64,000 bases of DNA from contig CAUJLY010000003.1 of assembly GCA_963281155.1 (NCBI GenBank), forward strand, positions 2,170,001 through 2,234,000, read 5' to 3'. The translations under genes and the position numbers were made by a program. The notes under the pieces were generated by a model. The model was not told the DNA's origin, did no database searches, and saw only the letters and a list, made by a program, of their open reading frames with translations. This document shows positions 33,187 through 42,629 of this stretch, in pieces. This stretch comes from Rhabditophanes sp. KR3021 (taxonomy: Eukaryota; Nematoda; Chromadorea; Rhabditida; Alloionematidae). Numbering within the stretch: the first letter of the stretch is position 1; every line of letters starts with the position of its first letter.

Positions 33187-36100
33187 ATGTCTTCAGCTGG
33201 AAAAATTAAAAGGAAAACTTCTATTCACTCGAATATCGCAGGTAACTAAAATAGGATTATCTTTCTATATAAACATTCTTCAATTTATGTATAACTCCCT
33301 TTAGGCCTTTACGACCTCGAAAAAACAATTGGAAAAGGCCATTTCGCAGTTGTCAAACTAGCACGCCATGTTTTCACCGGAGAAAGAGTAGCCATTAAAA
33401 TAATAGACAAGACCAAATTGGATCCTGTCTCAACTAATCACATCATGCAAGAAGTTCGTTGTATGAAGTTAGTCCAGCATCCGAATATCGTTAGATTGTA
33501 TGAAGTTATAGATACACAAACAAAGTTGTTCCTCATCTTAGAATTAGGAGATTACGACATGTTTGATTATGTTTGTTTTTCCTAGTCTTAACTAATACCG
33601 ATTTTATTTTAATTTTAGGTAAGTAAAGGGCGATCAAAAACAATTGTACAAAATAAGTGTTGCTGAATATCAAAAGCATTTATTAAAAGGGAGACAAAAA
33701 ATATTAAATTGGCGGAATATTATTCAGAAGTATCTTTTAAAGAAAAATAGATTTGTCTATGACCATCTCAGAGGTTCTTCTAATAGTTTCTGGGTGTTTC
33801 TTAATCATAACATCATTGGATTGTCCCGATGCATCAATGTTCATCAAAACATTTTGATGGTCCATAGTGATAGTGTATTCAAATGCTAAACCTTCATGTG
33901 CAGTCAACTCGTCACAATAGAAGAAACGATTTGTCTAAAATATCCATAATTCTTGTTTCTTTATCATTCAAAGGAATGAATCTCCTAGAATGAAGTCTGG
34001 TGGCTAAAATGTGATCAAGAAGTCTAGTTATAACGTTGCCAGATACACCATCATAGAAGGTTCCATTCTTGTATTCACTAAAAGAAACTGAACCACCATC
34101 CACACCAGCAGGCAGATCAGCTAAGACGTAGATTGATTGGTTTCGTTTGGCTGCTTTGCGAGACTTAGTCTTCTTCAATTCACCATCATCTTTTCCAATG
34201 ATTTAACATCAGCCAACTGCCTTTCTTTTTTAAAAGTCTCATCGATTTCAGCTTCTAACTTGGCACAAACTCTTTTCATAAAATGCTTTGTAAACTTTCC
34301 TAGTGAGTAGATCATTTCAATGAAATCATCTTGTGCTAACAACTCAGCAAACGCGGTTTTCTTTCTTGTCATCGGACCAATATTGACCACAGCCAGACTA
34401 ACTTATTTGATTAATTAAACTTACAGCTTCTTCCCAGAATCTTTACCAATGAAGTGCTTGTCTTTCCCAGATAGCTCGCCATTCAACTTGGCAGCAGCTA
34501 TTCTTGACTCTCTGCATGTTTTTTTAAGCCAATTAGTAGATGAATAGCAACCACGATTGCAATATGAAACCATAATGTTTTCAAACTTCCGAAGACCCGT
34601 ATATTGTTGTTTTTTCCTGATATTTATTGTTAGTAAAGGATCGTATACTATTTTCAAAGAAAGTAGCACTGTAAAAAGTAAACCGACATCATATTTCTCA
34701 ATTCTGATAATCTATTGCATCCCCATCTTCATAACTTTCAATTATTCTAACCGCATTTTCCTTCAAGTCATCCTTCAAGTCCTCTACTAACAATATATAC
34801 CCTATTTGTAAAGTTATTTCAGTCTCATCTACCTCCATTGGCTCCTCATTGAACGGCAAACCAGTGTTTTCATTTGTTGAAACATGTTGCAATGCTTGAC
34901 TCAATGCTTCTACCACTGCAAACTTGATTATAATGGCTGATACTTGATTACTTACCTTCTGCACTGACATCTTCTCTTATTGTTTCACTTCTTCTTAACG
35001 GAGCACTTGCATAAGCGTTTCTGATTTTGTGAAGACGTTCTTGGCTTCCGCTATTTTCTAATTGTGGTTTCATAATCAAAATATTAACTCAAATGAGATA
35101 TAAAACACTTTGATAAGTGAATAAATCTGAATGTTAAGCAAAAACGCTTTACCTTTTTGGTCTTTCAAAAGATAATTAGGTACAAATTTTAAATTATTGA
35201 ATATGATTCCGTAACATTAATCAACGATTATTTAAGATCATGAAGAATCCCGAAAAAGGTTGCAATGAAAAAGCTGCTCAGCATTACTTTTCCCAAATTA
35301 TCAAAGCAATCGATTATTGCCATGCATTGCACGTCGTCCATCGGGATTTGAAACCTGAGAATGTAGTGTTCTTCGAGAAACTAGGCATGGCTAAATTAAC
35401 AGATTTTGGATTTTCGAACTTATACATACCAGGTATTTTTTATTAAAATCAAGAATACTAAAATATATAAAAAGACAAAAATTAAATGATGTGACGTTAG
35501 AAGATAAAGTTAAAAAGCTTGTTTAAGGCCAATTCGCTCGACAATATTAGGATATTCTAAGTACATTACATGATTTGATTGGCCAGGCCCTGATAGAGAT
35601 GTCATAACAAGCATTTTTTATGTTGTAATCTCCATCATTTACATCTGTTTTTTCCATGTCTTTTATCAACGAAAAATTAAAGCGACTCCCCAGTATCAAA
35701 TCACTCATAAACTTTATTATAACTCATTATTTGTGAATTAATCGAATTTCTATGATTAGGAGAACAATTAAAAACATCATGTGGTTCATTAGCTTACTCT
35801 GCACCTGAAATCTTATTAGGTGATGCATATGATGCGCCCAAAGTTGATATCTGGAGTCTAGGAGTTCTGTTGTACATGTTGCTTTGCGGGAGATTGCCAT
35901 TCCAAGAAACAAACGAAAGTGAAACACTAACTAAAATTCTCGATTGTAAATACACAATTCCTGACAATGTCTCCAACGATGCCAAGTACCTTATCTCAAG
36001 GATGCTGGTTAGAAATCCAAAAGAACGTGCATGTTTGAGTGAAATTATCGAACATTCATGGGTGATTCGCGGAGATAAAGGTCATGCTGAGGCATTGCCT

Positions 36101-39100
36101 TTAATTGTAAGAGAACATTTGCCCGACAGCGCTCACAACACAATAATTGAGCAAATGATCATTGGAGGTACGTTCAATTCGCTAAGTATGTATAATTAAT
36201 TTAATTGAAATAGGAATAGGTAAAGAAGAAGAAATTTTGAATGCTCTAGAGTGGGATGAGTACAATTATATTTCAGCAACCTATTATTTATTGGCTGAAC
36301 GTGTGTTGTCTTCGATTAGGGAAGAGCAGGCGGCTCGTTTACTTGTTGATAATAATCTGCTTGGTTCAGAGCAGGATGAGAAGGAATCTCCGACGGATTC
36401 AGATAATAAACCTATTATGTTGACCGTTCGGAGTAGATCTAATTCTTTTAGAGGAACCAGAAGACAATGTAGTATTTTAAAAGAAGAAAGTGAGGAGGAA
36501 TTAAGCACTTATCTGAGGAGCTCATCCCGACAATCCAGCAGGTTTTTGTTTTCCCCTTCATACCCCAATTAATTTTATTTTACTTTTAGGTAATTTTTAA
36601 AGCAAAGAGTTTATTAAAAAAATGAGGCAGATATTAACAGTTGTCATGATATCATTTAATACTATTAATTAGATTGTCATACATGTTACTGAGGACAATA
36701 TCTGAGATTCTAGTTACAATAGTGGCATGTTTCTTAAACATTGCACCATCATTAGACTGACCCGATGATTCAGTGTTTGTCAATAGAAAATTAGCCTTAT
36801 AAATTGATCAAAAGCTAAAGTCTTAGCATCCAAATGAAAAGGTGTGTCAAGCAAGACATAAACACTTTGTTCACCCAATGTAGTACTGCATCTTTCAGTT
36901 CATTGTTAAGCTGTTGCCACAACTCAACATTAGACAAATTAATTTTCTCCCTAAAAATCTTGGTAATTTCGCTTTCCAACTCGGCGCATTCTCTTTTCTT
37001 CAAATGATATGATAAAAGGTTGAAATCATTGAAGGTCCTGGGGCAGCTTTCACATTTGTACTTGAGTCCTTTGACAATAATAGATTCAATATTTGGATTG
37101 GCAATAGGTTGCATGTTCATCCAACAGACACTGATAAGGGTAATTTCCTAACAATTTCAGAGCGTTAGGATAGAAAGCTTTACAAACTATTCAAATTTAT
37201 ATTTTGATAAACACATAAAATTGAATTGTCATGGGTGACATAAATTGACTACAAAATATTCTACATAAAAATAGTTAAAATAAAAAATAATTACGTTTAC
37301 TTACGCTTTTAAGCAGGTTAGTAAGCGATTTAAAATTCAGTTTATGTGTTAATATACCTAAATTTATTTGTAAGAACAAAATATTTAAATGTAATTGCTT
37401 AGGTTCTACAATCCGCCATCTCATCAGTGTGACAACAGACTCGGCATACTGTCAAAAAAGTCTTCCGTCGACGCTTCTTCTCCACCAATTGTGCATAGTC
37501 CCTTGATATCTCCAGCAGGCCTAGCCTTAAAGTCGCCACTTCCTTTATCTGTATTTTCATTCAGTAGTGAAGACCACCTTTCCCCGATAACAGAACAGGA
37601 ACCTTGCCAAGATGGAAATTACTTTTGTTATCGTGATAGTTTACAAGTTCCCTCCGCTGAAAGAGCCCTTTCTTCCGAACACTTGATCGAAGAAATGGAT
37701 GTAGTGATATATGAAATTCTTTCGGAGGACTCCACTACAAGTTCTGAGGCTAACCACTACCTGGAGACAGCTTCCGCCAGGAAAGCCGAAAAGTTGGCAA
37801 GAACAGCTTCTGCTCCAATGACGCGGCCTCGTTACGTCCCTCGTCCCGGTTCCTTTAATGTACCTGCTGTTCCACCGCCAAAATCACGCAGAAGACAACT
37901 GATTCGAAGGTTCTTGCATGATCCGTCTTTTTATTATTTTACTCATCCCCTGCTTGAACACCCAAAAACATTTTTTAATATATTAATTTTTATCTCCACT
38001 AGTAACAAAACAAATTAACAAATCGTTCCTTTTTAATCTAATTAATTCAACTTTCTTATAGAAATTCATCGCCATCTGTATCAATGCTAGGATTATCTGG
38101 AATAGCATCTTCTAAAGACAGAGTTTCACCTCAAGCAATTCAAGAATTACTGGAATTAACTCGAATTTCAAGTAGGATGGGGAGAGCTGCTTCTCCAGAT
38201 TCCCGAATTAGTTCAAGATCTCCCTCCCCACCATCTTTGACATCTTCATTTAATTCTCTAATGAATACAATGCATATTTCAGGTACGGTTTTTAAATTTC
38301 TTTAGAAAAGCTAAAGCTATTAAGACAAAAAATTTATCAAGTAGAAAAAGTTATACAAAGGCAATAAGTTAGTCCATCATTGCAAGGTTGTACTTAATTT
38401 TTTCATCCAGGTTGCCATAAAAAATCGTTTTTCTTAAATTCGAATCCCCATAAAGCTTTCACCTTAATGATGTAGTTGGACATGGTCCCTGGTACAACAC
38501 CAATAGCTTTATCCGCTTCCTTGATGGAGGAGTGTATTTGAACCACTCATCATTCAATCTCAATTGGAGAACTTTCTTACCAACACCACTGAGATTGTTC
38601 TCGCTGTAACTAGCCCATCTCAGGTTTTCGACGCAATTGTCATTTCTGCGGCGGTTCTTGTGGTCAACACATGGCTTTCCTTCAGTATTTGGGATGAAGG
38701 CAGTTGCAACTGATATCAATTCTTACTTTTTGTCCCCGTTTTGCAAGATGTAGAGTAGAAATGCGATATCCATCATTGCTTAAGCGTGAGCGCACGAAAG
38801 TATTGGTGATGGCATTCTTGAGTTTGCCATTGAAGAGATCGTGTAGTTTGTTCTTTTTTCATTCAAAATAACAGTTAACCACTTCTCGGAACTGTAGTCT
38901 GTGTCATCTTCCAAAGCAGTAAAGTTACGACCACCCACATCCGAATGCCTCCCATAAAGTCCCGTATCTTGAGAATGTTTGCTGTTTTCATCTGGAGTTG
39001 TGTATTCCAAATTTAGAACTCGATTATCGTGAATGTCTCCATTCATATGGTTTGCTTGATGCCTTGGTGTTGGAGGAACTCTGTGAAAAGCGACGGTGAC

Positions 39101-40633
39101 TTCTCTTGGATTAATCTTGAAGTATTAGTTGCTCCAGGCATGCCAACTCTAATATCAACAGTCCAGTAGTTTGTTCCATCTCTCACATGCGGCTTCACAA
39201 TATATTGGGTTTCGTCATTTCTGACAAGGGCAGCATCGGATACAGAATACCTTGGGTTGAATATGCTCTTGACCCATTCCATACCTTCAGAAATAGTGGG
39301 AAAGAGAAGTCTGTACTAGCAATTACTGAAGGCTTGCTTGGACCAGGGAAGGTTTCCTCAACGAGCTTTTCATAATTTCTCTTCAGCCAAATCGGCTTGT
39401 TGTTCTCATCCCCTCTTCCAGTGTTAGATCCACTTGCCCTCTTGTTACGGCAACTTTATCTTTAGCTCTAATTTTGCAAACCTCCTTGTGTTCCAACGCT
39501 TTATTAACGAAGAAATAAATGGGGTTCGGAAAATACATTAAATTTTATTTGATTCTTTAATAAATATAATGCATATTTTAGGTTCAGGTCGTGCATCTCC
39601 TAGCCAGATGGAAACATTTGTTAATAGGATTAAAAATACTTCAATTCCCGGATCAGGGATGCGGAAGCTTTCATCGTCGCCTCATTTATTGGGAATATGT
39701 GAAGAAAGTGAAGAAGCATTGGATTCAAATCCAAATAGCTTAAAAGCACCATATATGTTTGGACATTCATTTACTGGACATGGAAGGAATACAAGAAGTA
39801 GTAGTATGATTGGACATACTATTGGAGAATCTGCTCATCTCAAGAAAAGAGCGGCTGAAGCAAGGAATGATCGTAAATGCTCGCTTGATTCCACCAATTC
39901 AGGCCTTAATATGTACAATTCAACTAAATTGACAAGGCAGCGGGCAGCAATTGGCTTACAAGATTTAAATAAAAGATTCGAAAGTCAGCACAAAATTATG
40001 ATCTCAAAAACTAGAAGATCTATGAGTTGTTCATCCAGTGAAACTTCTGAAGACGATTCTCAGGAAAGGAAATTGAGTCTATTGAATCAAAAGTATTGCC
40101 AAAAGAAGGATGATGATTTTTATGACGATGAAGACCCTTCATGTACTGGTAATGGAACAAAGCAAATAGAGTCGAGCAAATGCACACCTCTCAATACTGT
40201 TACCAATACAACGAATAATAACACAGAAACAAAAGTTGTTGAAAATGGAAGCAGTGGCACAGTTCGCAAACACTCAACTTTAGAACGGGTTACCTCATTA
40301 CAGCCAATAGATGAAATGTTTTTTGAATTTTCCGAAGCAGTGCGCAAACCATCTTCCTCTTCGATGATGTTTGTTAGATCTCAGATCGCTGAAAAAGTGA
40401 TTTGTGATTTAAGTAAAAGCAATAGCACGAGGAGTGTCCTAAAAGTACTTAGAAGGACAGAATCGTTAACGAACATATTCAGCCAAGAAGATGCTCAATC
40501 TGCTTCGTGTTCAATCGAATCTCTACATTCATTTGATTCCGGATGCCTTTCCGAGTCTGAAATCCTCAATTCCGATTCTAAAAAGTCGTTAACTGGCCTT
40601 ACAACAGACAATCAAATAGTTCACATTTATTGA
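33187..40633 (+). CDS. SNRK: SNF-related serine/threonine kinase SNRK
   Basis: Eight exons keep frame: 33187-33241, 33305-33570, 35237-35432, 35760-36167, 36214-36541, 37403-37909, 38062-38282 and 39582-40633, giving about 1010 residues. SNRK is an AMPK-related kinase activated by LKB1. Kinase features: IGKGHFAVV (G-loop), VAIKIID (Lys), [23 protein letters not shown], and [14 protein letters not shown] containing the Thr that LKB1 phosphorylates. [20 protein letters not shown] is nearly identical to vertebrate SNRK. A UBA-like region follows the kinase ([28 protein letters not shown]). The long Ser-rich tail has [13 protein letters not shown], like the vertebrate SSSSETSDDDSESR. Introns 2, 3, 5 and 7 (1666, 327, 861 and 1299 nt) are far longer than introns 1, 4 and 6 (63, 46 and 152 nt), and each holds an antisense nuclease relic. 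Confidence 0.93.
33611..33626 (+). promoter_or_regulatory. Fused 3'/5' splice site (AG|GTAAGT) in SNRK intron 2
   Basis: AATTTTAG|GTAAGTAA: an acceptor exactly 48 nt after the exon-2 donor is followed directly by a strong donor. A branch-point-like CTTAACTAA lies ~27 nt upstream (about 33587-33595). This is a zero-length-exon (recursive splice site) arrangement, and element 1 begins at the GTAAGT. Confidence 0.55.
33619..35236 (-). mobile_element. Intronic antisense element 1: zinc-finger/GIY-YIG (LEM-3/ANKLE1-type) nuclease relic
   Basis: Occupies SNRK intron 2; coding frames run on the minus strand from ~34970 to the stop at 33737. In order: an acidic N-terminus; a Cys-rich segment ([18 protein letters not shown]); a helical segment [15 protein letters not shown]; a basic linker; then a GIY-YIG core. 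The core has [29 protein letters not shown] (second Tyr, Gly and conserved Arg), [24 protein letters not shown] (catalytic-type Glu) and [12 protein letters not shown] (conserved Asn). This order matches the LEM-3/ANKLE1/COG3680 clade. At least two frame changes (about 34180 and 33910) break it. The proposed left end is the GTAAGT at 33619, directly after a TTTTAG; the right end abuts exon 3. Confidence 0.7.
35511..35614 (-). mobile_element. Intronic antisense element 3: C-terminal relic of the GIY-YIG element
   Basis: In SNRK intron 3 (327 nt) the minus strand reads [29 protein letters not shown] then stop. It aligns with the C-termini of element 1 ([25 protein letters not shown]) and element 2 ([25 protein letters not shown]). 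Shared residues are S-G-x-G-Q-S-N or S-G-Q-S-N-D, an E/KKH position, the P/A-x-I pair and a final R-x-x. Only this tail is left. Confidence 0.6.
36582..36597 (+). promoter_or_regulatory. Fused 3'/5' splice site (AG|GTAATT) in SNRK intron 5
   Basis: ACTTTTAG|GTAATTTT lies exactly 48 nt after the exon-5 donor, the same spacing as the fused site in intron 2. The two introns hold related elements, so the coincidence supports a common insertion history. Confidence 0.5.
36590..37402 (-). mobile_element. Intronic antisense element 2: internally deleted zinc-finger/GIY-YIG relic
   Basis: Occupies SNRK intron 5; coding part 36652-37120 (minus). It starts with a C2H2-like finger ([20 protein letters not shown]) and [12 protein letters not shown], clearly homologous to [11 protein letters not shown] of element 1. 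The first GIY-YIG strand is [14 protein letters not shown]. It then passes straight into KTLAFDQFI and [16 protein letters not shown], the end of the domain. The central part with the second Tyr, Gly and Arg is absent. There is one frame change near 36885 and a stop near 36795. The left boundary follows a 48-nt intron-like unit ending TTTTAG (36589). Confidence 0.68.
38247..38286 (+). repeat. Left copy of 40-bp direct repeat flanking SNRK intron 7
   Basis: Spans the end of exon 7 and the donor. It matches 39546-39585 at 33 of 40 positions without gaps; six of the seven differences are transitions. The donor GT of intron 7 lies in this copy. Confidence 0.75.
38283..39581 (-). mobile_element. 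Intronic antisense element 4: double NUMOD4-HNH_3 endonuclease relic
   Basis: Occupies SNRK intron 7; coding frames run from about 39430 to 38459 (minus). First unit: NUMOD4-like [20 protein letters not shown], then HNH_3-like [19 protein letters not shown] with [18 protein letters not shown]. Second unit: [17 protein letters not shown] strand, then [20 protein letters not shown] and [17 protein letters not shown], a textbook HNH_3 with its paired His/Asn. The frame changes at about 39298, 39100 and 38705, so the protein is dead. NUMOD4-HNH_3 proteins are typical free-standing or intron-encoded endonucleases of phages, plastids and large viruses, and are unusual inside an animal spliceosomal intron. 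The intron is flanked by a 40-bp direct repeat. Confidence 0.72.
39546..39585 (+). repeat. Right copy of 40-bp direct repeat flanking SNRK intron 7
   Basis: Intron end plus first bases of exon 8. It contains the acceptor TTTTAG followed by GT, the same place where the left copy has TTTCAG followed by the donor GT. Confidence 0.75.
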
Positions 40634-40835
40634 TCAAAAATATATACTCACTTTCAATCTTATAAAAATCTCATGTTTCCCACAGGTTTCATTAATACTT
40701 TGCTTAAAAAATTATGATGTTGATAAACTATTTGTACCTTATTTATATCTAATAAAAATATGATTTTATTCTACAAATAATGATAAATACGTGTGATAAT
40801 AACCAGACAAAATAATAGGTTTAAACTTATTACAT

Positions 40836-42629
40836 TTAAATCAATCCATAAAAACTGCTATCATTATCATCGGCAAGCCTAGCATTTTTACAATAAACGG
40901 TTCTTCCATAATTGACTATTCTATTATAAAAGTGTATGTCCATTAAATTTGCCAGATAAACAATTGATCTTTGGTCATGCATGTCTCGTCTAATTATCAT
41001 GTGTCTAAAGATATTCTCATAGGTATGACAATGGCATCTATCAAATCGAATCGGAGATTCATGTAATGTTTGAATATTTTCAATAGTTACTTTCCTGAAA
41101 TAAAAATAGTTGAACTTGATGTATGGGCTGCAATTTATTTCCAGGATTCTTAATGTTTTTGGAAAAATAAGGTCGTTTTGTTCAATACAATTAAGACGCA
41201 AAACCTGCAAGTTTTCAAATGATTCGAAATAATTTGATGGTAATCTTGAGTAGCCTGTTAAATTTGTTGAATGTCCATCAAATGTGTAATGATTTATTTT
41301 AAGGAATTTTAGGAATGGGTACGCTTTGGCTATTCTGTCACCGCAATCGTTTACTTCTTGCCTACAAAATATAAACAATTTTTCAATGGAAGGTGGAAAA
41401 GCACAGATTAAATATTTGATACGATTAAGCTCCTTTTCATGTAAATTAAACTCTTGTTGAGAAACATGCGTGCAATTTGATTCGAATTCATCCAAGTTGC
41501 TAAAGTCCAGGGATAATTCCTTTAAACTACTGAAAATCAATAATCTCTTCTTCCAAGTTTCAAATTCAACATCCGTATTGCATAATTTTTGAAATCTAGT
41601 TAAACCCCCACTCATTAAAACTAGACTAGTTAGATGTTTCATTCTATTTGTTAAGGTTTCCTCGAATAAATTAGTTATGAAATGCCCCATCGGCCAGCAA
41701 AGTTTTTCGTACTTAAAGCCTAGCAAATAATGTAAATCATTGTCACTAAAAGCATTGTTATTTGGAGTATACTTAAGCCGGACACCAGAAATATTTTCTT
41801 CAAGTAATAAAACTTCATTAACAGTGTCTTTATTGCACTTGAATAAGTACGAAATCATCTTTGACGGTGTATCTTTATCTAATATAGAAATAAGAGCGCC
41901 TCCGACTGGCATATCAGCAACAAAATGAAACTCACAGTCTTTTATATTCTTATGGTACTTTTCAAACATTTGAATAAACTCTTCTTCTCTTATAAGAATG
42001 TATAAAAACTCAAGGTAAGCCGTGCAATCAACAATGATCTTTTCAACAATTGGTCTCAGCTTCAAGAAACTAATTAGTTTTTGAAGATTCTTAATATATT
42101 TATAAACATCCTCCTGACTAAGTTTCTCGTTGGAATGCAAAAGGCAATGAAACTTAATTTGGTGTATATTCTTAGTAAATAAAAGCAAATAATTGATTGA
42201 GCCAGCAAAAAGTCCTAAACTGAAATCATCTGCAGATATTAAAGCATGTTTGCCAATTCCAATGGTTAATTTAGTTATTCTTAAGAAGTGAATTGGCGGC
42301 ATAGTTTTCATTATTCTAATGAACGATTCTTCAGAATTAAATAGTATTTTAAAAACAAGACCCATCATAGTTTTATTTTTGTAATGCAGTTCTACTGTTT
42401 GCTCATTTAAATTGTGATTAGAAGGGACTAGGACATTTTCGAAATCGTTGCTATTGGATGTGTTGAATAGGTGAAATGTTTCAGTAGTCAAAGAAGCTAG
42501 ATTTGCTTCAGCTAAAATATTTTTTACACATGCTTCGTAGACATGATGTGCTGATAAAGCTTTAAGCATAAACTTATTATTAGTTGAAAGCATAATTAAT
42601 ATAAAGAACAAAATGAAAATAGTTGACAC
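40836..42629 (-). CDS. LRR/F-box-like protein, paralogue of the gene at 4373
   Basis: Single 597-residue ORF. The first ATG opens a hydrophobic stretch (FILFFILIMLSTNNKFML) that could be a signal anchor; the next in-frame ATG (residue ~13) would remove part of it. Irregular leucine-rich segments fill the middle. Kinship with 4373-6184 shows in LPSNYFESFENLQVLRLNC, PKTLRILEINC and the C-terminal CHCHTYENIFRHMI cluster. It is not a recognised family. It is convergent with SNRK, with ~200 bp between stops; the AATAAA at 40750-40755 serves the SNRK strand. Confidence 0.7.
   Translation of the reverse strand: MSTIFILFFILIMLSTNNKFMLKALSAHHVYEACVKNILAEANLASLTTETFHLFNTSNSNDFENVLVPSNHNLNEQTVELHYKNKTMMGLVFKILFNSEESFIRIMKTMPPIHFLRITKLTIGIGKHALISADDFSLGLFAGSINYLLLFTKNIHQIKFHCLLHSNEKLSQEDVYKYIKNLQKLISFLKLRPIVEKIIVDCTAYLEFLYILIREEEFIQMFEKYHKNIKDCEFHFVADMPVGGALISILDKDTPSKMISYLFKCNKDTVNEVLLLEENISGVRLKYTPNNNAFSDNDLHYLLGFKYEKLCWPMGHFITNLFEETLTNRMKHLTSLVLMSGGLTRFQKLCNTDVEFETWKKRLLIFSSLKELSLDFSNLDEFESNCTHVSQQEFNLHEKELNRIKYLICAFPPSIEKLFIFCRQEVNDCGDRIAKAYPFLKFLKINHYTFDGHSTNLTGYSRLPSNYFESFENLQVLRLNCIEQNDLIFPKTLRILEINCSPYIKFNYFYFRKVTIENIQTLHESPIRFDRCHCHTYENIFRHMIIRRDMHDQRSIVYLANLMDIHFYNRIVNYGRTVYCKNARLADDNDSSFYGLI

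Noticed and set aside
33644..33889. Plus-strand 81-codon ORF in SNRK intron 2
   Set aside because: The opposite strand reads as the conserved GIY-YIG C-terminus; the plus ORF has no homologous copy in the other introns.
38420..38460. TTCGAATCCCC tRNA B-box-like sequence
   Set aside because: No matching A-box, acceptor stem or anticodon arm at the right spacing.
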